Part shown: piece by piece, positions 6,656 to 11,723 of the stretch
Layout of the letters: the number at the start of each line of letters is the position of its first letter
Position numbering within the stretch: position 1 is the first letter of the stretch
Assembly (NCBI GenBank): GCA_964611645.1
Contig: CAZTAO010000084.1
Span: 1 to 14,277, forward strand
DNA: 14,277 nucleotides
Source: CAZTAO01 sp964611645
Lineage (GTDB): Bacteria > Armatimonadota > UBA5829
Direction: 5' to 3'
Notes under the pieces: model-generated
Databases searched by the model: none
Seen by the model: the letters and a program-made list of their open reading frames with translations, nothing else
What the model was told of the DNA's origin: nothing
Made by a program: the position numbers and the translations under genes

Positions 6656-6853
6656 ATGCTCCCGTTGGCGATTGGGACTCAGGAAATCGCGATAATCATA
6701 CTGGTGATTGTGGTGCTTCTGGTAGGTGTCAAGAAGCTTCCCGAGATAGGCAAGGGCCTGGCTGAGGGAATCACCGAGTTCAGAAAAGGCATGCGCGGCA
6801 AGAAAGAAGAAGACACCAAGACCGACGATACCAAAGACGACAAGACAGAGTAG
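6656..6853 (+). CDS. tatA: TatA/TatE-family twin-arginine translocase subunit
   Basis: A 65-residue protein: short periplasmic N-terminus (MLPLAIGTQE), one transmembrane helix (IAIIILVIVVLLVG, about 11-24), hinge, amphipathic helix (KKLPEIGKGLAEGITEFRKGM), and an acidic/lysine-rich tail. This is the TatA layout; TatA oligomers form the passage by which the TatBC complex exports folded proteins with twin-arginine signals. The normally conserved Phe-Gly at the end of the membrane helix reads Val-Gly here (LLVGVKKLPE). ATG 6656 lies 9 nt after AAGGAG; a GTG at 6650 is in frame but only 3 nt from it. No tatB or tatC is in the window, which is common because tatA paralogues are often separate. It follows the PfkB-type kinase gene with no obvious promoter. 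Confidence 0.88.
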   Translation: MLPLAIGTQEIAIIILVIVVLLVGVKKLPEIGKGLAEGITEFRKGMRGKKEEDTKTDDTKDDKTE

Positions 6854-6857
6854 ACTC

Positions 6858-6892
6858 GTTGTCAGTTGACAGTCAACCGTCAACTGTCAACC
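6858..6892 (+). repeat. Heptameric repeat array with inverted halves (five units)
   Basis: Five consecutive 7-nt units can be read: GTTGTCA, GTTGACA, GTCAACC, GTCAACT, GTCAACC. The first two are close to the reverse complement of the last three, so the array folds: GTTGACAGT (6865-6873) pairs with ACTGTCAAC (6883-6891). It lies between tatA and the selenocysteine tRNA and could terminate the upstream transcript, but no T tract follows. It contains a TTGACA, yet no -10 element at a suitable distance. Confidence 0.6.
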
Positions 6893-6901
6893 CGTATCTA
6901 T

Positions 6902-6998
6902 GGGGGTGGATGGGGCCCGGTGGCTCCTGCGGTCTTCAAAACCGTTGTGGGGGCTGATGAAGTTCCTGGGTGGGTTCGATTCCCACGCACTCCCGCCA
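6902..6998 (+). tRNA. selC: Selenocysteine tRNA (anticodon TCA)
   Basis: The anticodon loop CTTCAAA carries TCA (6936-6938), flanked by the stem GCGGT/ACCGT. The D arm is the 6-bp, 4-nt-loop form special to tRNA-Sec (GGGGCC, CGGT, GGCTCC). A long variable arm follows (GGGGGCT pairing with AGTTCCT, with wobbles). The T arm is GTGGG-TTCGATT-CCCAC. The acceptor is the 8-bp type, GGGGGTGG with GCACTCCC, showing a G-T wobble at pair 4 and a G-G mismatch at pair 8. Discriminator G and encoded CCA end the gene. The 97-nt length fits. It decodes in-frame UGA with SelB after SelA converts serine to selenocysteine; neither gene nor a selenoprotein is in the window. The SpoIID gene starts 16 nt downstream. 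Confidence 0.93.
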
Positions 6999-7014
6999 AG
7001 ATTGTGATGGTAGT

Positions 7015-8271
7015 ATGGCCGTTAGGATGATGAGGCGATTCGCCCTGACGCTGCTTCTGCTGGCGGCGCCATCGCTGCTGTTCGCGCTGCCGGCGCAAGT
7101 TCGCGTGAGCCTGACAGCATTCTCCGGCGCCGGGTCACTGACTGTGACTTGCGCGGGTGGTTTCTTCGTCACCAATACGTCTGACAACTCGGTGGCAGCC
7201 CACGTGGAAGCCGGCTCAACTGCCCAGGTCACCGCCGAGGCCAACTCTGCAAGCGTGTCCGTTGGCGAACTGACCTACCACCTCAACTCCGCTTTTGCCC
7301 TCAAGCCTGACTCTCCGGACCAGCCCCTTACCATCAAGACCCCGACCGGGAAATCGCGCAGCTACAGAGGCGACATAGAGATCCAACCCTGCAAGAATGG
7401 GTTACGTGCGTACAACGTGGTGGATGTCGAGAGCTATCTGCGAGGGGTTGTGCCCCTGGAGATGCCCTCCAGCTACCCGGAAGAGGCTCTGAAAGCGCAG
7501 GCAGTCGCTGCAAGGACCTATGTCTGCATGGCTGCTCAGCGATTCAAGGCTCTGGGCCGCGATCTGTGCGATGGTTCTCACTGCCAGCAATACGCAGGCG
7601 TCTCAGGAGAGAAGCCCAGGTGCGACAAGGCAGTTCTCGACACCTGCGGGATGGTCCTCACCTGCTCAGGCTCATTGGCTTCCACCATGTACTGCGCGGA
7701 CAGCGGGGGGTCTACCGCCGGTTACTGCGATTACTATCCCGGCGCGCCTTTCCCGTATCTGGCATGCGTCCCCGACCCGAGTGAAACAGAGCACATCGTC
7801 TGGCGCGCGAGTCTGCCCGCCGCGACGGTGGCTCAGCGTCTGACCAAGAGCGGTTTTGCCGCGAAAGCTCCGTTCACGACTGTGTCGATTACGAAGATGG
7901 ACGCTGCTGGACGCGCGATAGAGGTGGAGTTTGCGACTGTGGATGCAAAGACTGCCGTTCCAGCCCACAAACTGCGGGCTGCGCTCGGGAATGATGTCAT
8001 CAAGAGCACGGCGTTCAAGGTGAATCTCACCGATGACGGCAAGCTGGAGTTTGAGGGGACCGGCTACGGACACGGCTTTGGTATGTCCCAGCGGGGTGCG
8101 AAAGCGATGGCGTCACCCCCGAACAACCGCACCTTTCAGCAGATTCTTGCGCACTACTATCCCGGAACCGAGATAGTGGCCGTTGAGTCGGTGACGGACA
8201 AGCCCGCTAAGCGTCCTTCTGGCTCAGCCAATGCTGATAGACGCTCCTCCGCTGCAAGCCCAGCTCCGTAG
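7015..8271 (+). CDS. SpoIID/LytB domain-containing exported protein
   Basis: A 418-residue protein. Residues 1-26 are a signal peptide (MMRRFALTLLLLAAPSLLFALPA). The SpoIID/LytB domain spans about 117-390: RGDIEIQP, then VESYLRGVVPLEMPSSYPEEALKAQAVAARTY with the predicted catalytic Glu149, then DLCDGSHCQQYAGV, CADSGGSTAGY, and the C-terminal GTGYGHGFGMSQRGAKAMA (348-366). SpoIID is a lytic transglycosylase acting on peptidoglycan without stem peptides; homologues in non-sporulating phyla act in wall remodelling. The mature part has eleven Cys, including C185-x3-H189-C190, similar to a zinc-linked Cys/His cluster of the family. ATG 7015 is chosen because longer readings start inside the tRNA; no strong ribosome binding site is seen, and ATG 7027 is an alternative. 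The last 65 nt, encoding a Ser/Ala/Pro-rich tail, overlap the 3' end of rsmI on the other strand. Confidence 0.88.
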   Translation: MAVRMMRRFALTLLLLAAPSLLFALPAQVRVSLTAFSGAGSLTVTCAGGFFVTNTSDNSVAAHVEAGSTAQVTAEANSASVSVGELTYHLNSAFALKPDSPDQPLTIKTPTGKSRSYRGDIEIQPCKNGLRAYNVVDVESYLRGVVPLEMPSSYPEEALKAQAVAARTYVCMAAQRFKALGRDLCDGSHCQQYAGVSGEKPRCDKAVLDTCGMVLTCSGSLASTMYCADSGGSTAGYCDYYPGAPFPYLACVPDPSETEHIVWRASLPAATVAQRLTKSGFAAKAPFTTVSITKMDAAGRAIEVEFATVDAKTAVPAHKLRAALGNDVIKSTAFKVNLTDDGKLEFEGTGYGHGFGMSQRGAKAMASPPNNRTFQQILAHYYPGTEIVAVESVTDKPAKRPSGSANADRRSSAASPAP

Positions 8272-9055
8272 CGCACCGCTTCACCGCGTCCCGCTCGGAT
8301 ACTCCTTCGGCCAGCAGCGATCTGATGAACTCCATCGGGTCCTTTGTCTCGGTCTGTCTGGTAGGAGCAGCGGGCCAGTCCTCGGCCCCGGCCACCAGCA
8401 GCACAACCTCGCCCTTTACCGGCCCCTGGGAGAAGTGCGTGAGAGCGTCTTCGGCGGTTCCCCGGAAGAACTCTTCGAACAGCTTGGTAACTTCGCGCGC
8501 AACTACCACCTGCCTGTCGCCCCCCAGAGTGTCCCGGACGGCCTCCAGCATCTGTGTGAGGCGGTTCCCGGCCTCATAGAAGCCCATTGTCATCGGCATG
8601 TCGCCCATCCGCGCCAATAGGTCCTTGCGCTGCTTCATTGGCCTTGGAGGGAAGCCCAGGAAGCAGAATCTGGCAGTGGGCAACCCCGATACCGACAGCG
8701 CCGCAATGATCGCGCTCGGCCCGGGAATGCACTCCACCGCTATGCCTTCCTCTATCACCAGCGAGATAAGGTCGTAGCCGGGGTCGGAGATACCGGGCGT
8801 GCCGGCGTCGGTGACCAGCCCCACGTTCTTCCCCTCTTTTAGCGCGTCAACAATCTGCTGAGTCCTTGATCCACGGCTGTGCTGATGGTATGAGATCGCT
8901 GGGGTGGGGATGTTGTAGCGGTTGAGGAGCTTGCGGGTCACGCGGGTGTCTTCCGCCGCAATGATGTCGACCTCCCCAAGAATCCTCAGCGCGCGAAGCG
9001 TGACATCCTCGAGGTTGCCGATGGGGGTGGATATTACATAAAGCTTTCCAGTCAT
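8207..9055 (-). CDS. rsmI: 16S rRNA (cytidine-1402-2'-O)-methyltransferase RsmI
   Basis: The 282-residue protein has the usual length and all motifs of RsmI: KLYVISTPIGNLEDVTLRA (4-22), AAEDTRVTRKLLNRY (33-47), the SAM-binding GLVTDAGTPGISDPGYDL (79-96), ECIPGPSAIIAAL (108-120), FCFLGFPPR (130-138) and FYEAGNRL (159-166). It 2'-O-methylates C1402 of 16S rRNA using SAM, near the P-site tRNA. The C-terminal helical domain (about 240-280) ends HWLSQKDA. ATG 9055 fits the family start; upstream codons in frame run into the terminator of the pilin gene and do not look coding. The ribosome binding site is weak. The gene overlaps the 3' end of the SpoIID gene tail to tail by 65 nt. Confidence 0.95.
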   Translation of the reverse strand: MTGKLYVISTPIGNLEDVTLRALRILGEVDIIAAEDTRVTRKLLNRYNIPTPAISYHQHSRGSRTQQIVDALKEGKNVGLVTDAGTPGISDPGYDLISLVIEEGIAVECIPGPSAIIAALSVSGLPTARFCFLGFPPRPMKQRKDLLARMGDMPMTMGFYEAGNRLTQMLEAVRDTLGGDRQVVVAREVTKLFEEFFRGTAEDALTHFSQGPVKGEVVLLVAGAEDWPAAPTRQTETKDPMEFIRSLLAEGVSERDAVKRCATELGLQRRSVYQHWLSQKDA

Positions 9056-9084
9056 AGTACCAGCGATGATACCACAAACAAAGC

Positions 9085-9104
9085 AAAAGGGGACAGGTCT
9101 CCCC
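9085..9104 (-). terminator. Probable terminator after the pilin-like gene
   Basis: Read on the minus strand, GGGGA (9104-9100) pairs with TCCCC (9093-9089) around GACCTG and is followed at once by TTTTGCTTTG. A wider alternative pairs AAGGGG with CCCCTT. The site lies between the pilin stop codon and the rsmI start, so rsmI may need its own promoter or read-through. Confidence 0.55.
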
Positions 9105-9146
9105 GCCCCCTTGGCAAAACAAACTCGACCCAAAGTGACGATCAGA

Positions 9147-9839
9147 CTATGGCCCGTCATCCTCCGGGGTCCAGATGCGCCGGTCGATGATGGTTCCCGG
9201 GTTCACCCATTTGGCGTGGCCGTCACAGAACAGCAGGTTCGAGCCATCCGTGTGGGCCTCGGTTGCCCCGCCCATCATGTCGACCAGTACCATGCGAACC
9301 ATAGCGAAATCATCCGGCATGAAATACAGGCCCCATTCGGGAGCGACGCTCCAACATAGCATCTGGCCGGTGCCCGCGGGCGCTGGCAGGAGCGCCAGGT
9401 TGCTCACTATCGGTGGAACGGCAGACGCAGGAGGCACCAGGAAGCCATCGACAAGCTCGTTGAAGACATAGTGTTTCGGGCGGTAGTAGTTGTCGGAGCC
9501 AAACCACAAAGGCGCCAGGTCGGCTCCCTTGCCGGACTGGCTGGGGCACGTCCACACGCCTTCGCTCTTGATGTAGGGCTGGAGTATAGTGGCAATAGTG
9601 GCTGAGACTCCGAGGCCGTAATCGGGCTCGAATATCAGTCCGGGCGGGTAGAACTCGTCCCAGTCCTGTGTGTACTGCATTGTCGCCAAGCCTATCTGCT
9701 TAGTATTGCTGAGGCAGGTAGTCTGTCGCGCCTTTTCTCTCGCCTTTGCGAAAACCGGGAAGAGGATCGCCGCCAGTATAGCGATGATCGCTATAACCAC
9801 CAGCAATTCTATCAGGGTGAACCCCCTGCGCTTACGCAT
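9147..9839 (-). CDS. Type IV pilin-like / pseudopilin protein with H-x9-DG motif
   Basis: A 230-residue prepilin-like protein. The class III signal is MRKRRG cut before Phe7, with Glu at mature position 5 (FTLIE), then a hydrophobic helix (LLVVIAIIAILAAILFPVF). The KAREKARQTTCLSNTKQIGLA region and the later H-x9-DG motif (HTDGSNLLFCDGH) are characteristic of the large DUF1559-like pilin family of Armatimonadota, Planctomycetota and Verrucomicrobiota. It would be cleaved and methylated by a prepilin peptidase and sit in a pilus or type II secretion-like structure; such genomes carry many copies of unclear individual function. ATG at 9839 is preferred over TTG at 9845: GGGAG (9846-9850) lies 6 nt before the ATG but directly abuts the TTG. 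No assembly gene is nearby. Confidence 0.92.
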   Translation of the reverse strand: MRKRRGFTLIELLVVIAIIAILAAILFPVFAKAREKARQTTCLSNTKQIGLATMQYTQDWDEFYPPGLIFEPDYGLGVSATIATILQPYIKSEGVWTCPSQSGKGADLAPLWFGSDNYYRPKHYVFNELVDGFLVPPASAVPPIVSNLALLPAPAGTGQMLCWSVAPEWGLYFMPDDFAMVRMVLVDMMGGATEAHTDGSNLLFCDGHAKWVNPGTIIDRRIWTPEDDGP

Positions 9840-10353
9840 TCCCAACTCCCTCCTGGGTTTTCGTCTGATTACAAACGATCAGGTGTACTTGAATCCGGAG
9901 CACCCCATCTCGACTAATATCTATCAAGCCCAACTGGGCGAGTTCCTAAGCCTGAAAGTGGCATCAATAACCACCCTCTAATTAGCAGACTGATGCAACA
10001 GGGTACTTTGTTCCCATCAACCTCTGATATATTTGTAACACAATTGGTACGCCAGAGTCAATAATAGCGATGCTTAGGCCCGGTCCAAGCGTCTGTGGTT
10101 TTGGCCGGATTCCCCCGCTGAAGCCTCAGTTGCTCACTTCGTAGTGGCCGTTTGATCTTTAACGATAGGTCAAACATGTGTCTCTCGTGTGACTTGCACA
10201 GGACGTGAACGTGGGTATGTGACGATTTCTGGCCTGGCGAGATTGCACGATGCCAATTTCTGTGGCCCTGAGGTGCTTTTTATAATTCCACGAAGGATGC
10301 TTCGCGCCACCTCGCTAACGTAAGTATGGCATCTTTATGTGGAGGGTTTTGCT
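9840..10353. other. Gene-poor stretch of about 510 nt
   Basis: No convincing coding frame on either strand. It holds the ribosome binding site of the pilin-like gene at the left. At 10041-10055 is a 15-nt stretch (CAATTGGTACGCCAG) that matches the end of the 56-bp repeat at 11554-11609 in 14 of 15 positions. A good -10 element (TATAAT at 10281-10286) near the right end has only a weak -35 (TTCTGT) 17 nt before it; it probably serves the UroD-family gene. Much of the middle is AT-richer than the flanking genes. Confidence 0.6.
10281..10286 (+). promoter_or_regulatory. Probable -10 element for the UroD-family gene
   Basis: A consensus TATAAT lies 67 nt before the start codon. The -35 position holds TTCTGT (10258-10263, 17-nt spacer), a weak match. 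The implied leader is about 60 nt and includes GATGCTTCGCGCC, with no strong hairpin. Confidence 0.4.
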
Positions 10354-11352
10354 TTGACCAATCGTGAACGGTTCCAGCGCGTGATGCGCTTTGAGAAAGT
10401 TGACCGGCTGCCGGTGGTGGAGTGGGCGGGGTGGTGGGATAAGACCATCATCCGCTGGCAAAGCGAGGGTCTGCCGGGCTATCTGAGATTCGACCGGCCC
10501 GATGAGATTCGAGACTACCTCGGGCTGGACTCGTTTCTGCAGTGGTGGATCAGCCCGACTTTGCCGGAGCGGCCGTATCCCGAGTGGCACGGCGCGCCGC
10601 TCGTCCGCAACGAGGCCGAGTACGAGGCATTCAGGAAGTATCTGTATCCTCAGGAAGCATTCGACGCCAAAGTGATCGAGGGTTGGGCGAAGAGGCAGGC
10701 GGCGGGGGAGACTGTGGTATGGATCACGCTGGAAGGCGCGTTCTGGTATCCGCGCACCCTATTCGGCATCGAGCCGCACCTGTTTGCGTTCTACGACTAC
10801 CCGGACCTGATGAAGCGGATGCTCGACGACCTCACCGAGTTCCACCTCCGCGCGCTCGATGAGTTCTGCCAAATATGCGTGCCGGACTTTATGACATTCG
10901 GCGAGGATATGTCCTACAATCACGGCCCAATGCTCTCCCAGGCGCAGTTTGAGGAGTTAATGGCGCCGTACTACCGGGTGATGGTCCCGGAGATTGTGAA
11001 GCGCAGGATAGTGCCGATTGTGGACACCGACGGCGACGTCACCACTGCCATCCCCTGGTTCACCGGCGTGGGGATGAAAGGCTTCCTGCCCCTTGAGCGA
11101 ATGGCCGGAATAGACGTGAGCGAGATCCGAAGGAACCACCCGGACCTGCTGATGATCGGCGCTTATGACAAAACTGTGATGCATTTGGGTGAAAATAGAA
11201 TGCGCCAGGAGTTCGAGCGCCTGCTACCGGTAATGAAACAGGGCGGCTTCATCCCAGGGGTAGACCACCAAACCCCACCCGCAGTCTCCTACCAGGACTA
11301 CCAACTATACTCCAAACTGCAAAGAGAGTATTGTGAGTTGGCGATGAAGTAA
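10354..11352 (+). CDS. Uroporphyrinogen decarboxylase (URO-D) family protein, not classical HemE
   Basis: A 332-residue TIM-barrel protein. The start MTNRERFQRVMRFEKVDRLPVVEW is the normal opening of the broad URO-D family. Later family landmarks are FGEDMSYNHGPMLSQAQFEELMAPYYR (182-208), VDTDGDV (223-229) and the C-terminal GGFIPGVDHQTPPAVSYQDYQLY (297-319). The N-terminal substrate Arg motif and flanks of true HemE are absent, so a role in haem synthesis is unlikely; family relatives include corrinoid methyltransferases and many uncharacterised enzymes in environmental bacteria. TTG 10354 is used because GGAGGG (10341-10346) lies 7 nt upstream, and the GTG at 10339 overlaps that site. It stands alone, followed by a hairpin (11410-11440). 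Confidence 0.82.
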   Translation: MTNRERFQRVMRFEKVDRLPVVEWAGWWDKTIIRWQSEGLPGYLRFDRPDEIRDYLGLDSFLQWWISPTLPERPYPEWHGAPLVRNEAEYEAFRKYLYPQEAFDAKVIEGWAKRQAAGETVVWITLEGAFWYPRTLFGIEPHLFAFYDYPDLMKRMLDDLTEFHLRALDEFCQICVPDFMTFGEDMSYNHGPMLSQAQFEELMAPYYRVMVPEIVKRRIVPIVDTDGDVTTAIPWFTGVGMKGFLPLERMAGIDVSEIRRNHPDLLMIGAYDKTVMHLGENRMRQEFERLLPVMKQGGFIPGVDHQTPPAVSYQDYQLYSKLQREYCELAMK

Positions 11353-11357
11353 CCACC

Positions 11358-11413
11358 CTGATTTGCTGAATGCCCCATTACCGGTAATTCAATTGGCACG
11401 CCACGCCCCATCC
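11358..11413 (+). repeat. 56-bp intergenic repeat, copy 1
   Basis: This copy matches 11554-11609 at 53 of 56 positions, offset by 196 nt. It contains the perfect 12-bp palindrome ATTACCGGTAAT (11377-11388), followed by CAATTGGCACGCCA. It begins 5 nt after the UroD-family stop codon and runs into the hairpin at 11410-11440. Confidence 0.85.
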
Positions 11414-11440
11414 CTCCAGGTCCTCCGAACCTGGAGGGAT
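11410..11440 (+). terminator. 12-bp hairpin after the UroD-family gene
   Basis: ATCCCTCCAGGT (11410-11421) pairs perfectly with ACCTGGAGGGAT (11429-11440) around a 7-nt loop. It lies 58 nt after the stop codon, as a terminator would, but no T tract follows on either strand. It may instead be another intergenic repeat. Confidence 0.45.
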
Positions 11441-11510
11441 TACGCAGGAGATTGAGCGCGATTCGCAATAGCCCCCGCGCAGTCCCATCAAACCCTCCAC
11501 CATCAACCGC

Positions 11511-11540
11511 GTGTCATTCCGACCGCAGGAGGAATCTGTC
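11511..11540 (+). repeat. Short interspersed hairpin of the ATTCC-loop-GGAAT type
   Basis: GTGTCATTCC GACCGCAGGA GGAATCTGTC forms a 5-bp stem (11516-11520/11531-11535). It resembles the widespread bacterial interspersed motif TCATCCTGAGCGAAGCGAAGG, with a related loop. The remaining sequence between the two 56-bp copies shows no gene. Confidence 0.4.
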
Positions 11541-11553
11541 TTTCGTCCTATGG

Positions 11554-11609
11554 CTGATTTGCTGAATACCCCATTACCGGTAATTCAATTGGCACGCCAG
11601 GTCCCATCC
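11554..11609 (+). repeat. 56-bp intergenic repeat, copy 2
   Basis: This copy differs from copy 1 at three positions only. The palindrome ATTACCGGTAAT is at 11573-11584. It lies in direct orientation to copy 1. Confidence 0.85.
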
Positions 11610-11630
11610 TGCCGCTGCCCGGTGTATATC

Positions 11631-11677
11631 CCGATTTGCTAATTGCCCCATGTGCGGTCTGGGTATTGGCACACAAC
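11631..11677 (+). repeat. Decayed third copy of the 56-bp repeat
   Basis: Over 47 aligned positions without gaps this stretch matches copy 1 at roughly two thirds. The conserved parts are GATTTGCT, GCCCCAT, CGGT and ATTGGCAC; the central palindrome is lost. It ends about a dozen bases before the promoter of the methyltransferase gene. Confidence 0.5.
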
Positions 11678-11688
11678 GAATTGCCAAC

Positions 11689-11717
11689 TTCACAACTCAC
11701 TCCGGGTGTGGTATAGT
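11689..11717 (+). promoter_or_regulatory. Promoter of the methyltransferase-nuclease gene (leaderless)
   Basis: TTCACA (11689-11694) and TATAGT (11712-11717) are 17 nt apart, and TG one base before the -10 makes it an extended -10 promoter. The predicted transcription start falls at about 11723-11724, on or beside the ATG at 11724. No ribosome binding site precedes that ATG. Confidence 0.6.
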
Positions 11718-11723
11718 TTTGCC

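Noticed and set aside
6545..6883. Minus-strand frame over tatA
   Set aside because: Plus-strand TatA has a ribosome binding site and full family architecture.
7015..7060. Longer SpoIID reading starting inside the tRNA (6970)
   Set aside because: It would begin with codons read from the T arm of the selenocysteine tRNA; the signal peptide starts naturally after 7015.
10354..11352. HemE (haem biosynthesis)
   Set aside because: Only the broad URO-D fold motifs are present; HemE-specific N-terminal motifs are absent and no haem gene is adjacent.
11524..11535. GCAGGAGGAAT as a ribosome binding site
   Set aside because: No start codon with a convincing frame follows; the GGAAT is the right arm of a small interspersed hairpin.
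11358..11677. CRISPR array
   Set aside because: Only two good copies, unequal spacing (196 and 77 nt offsets), no regular spacers and no cas gene.
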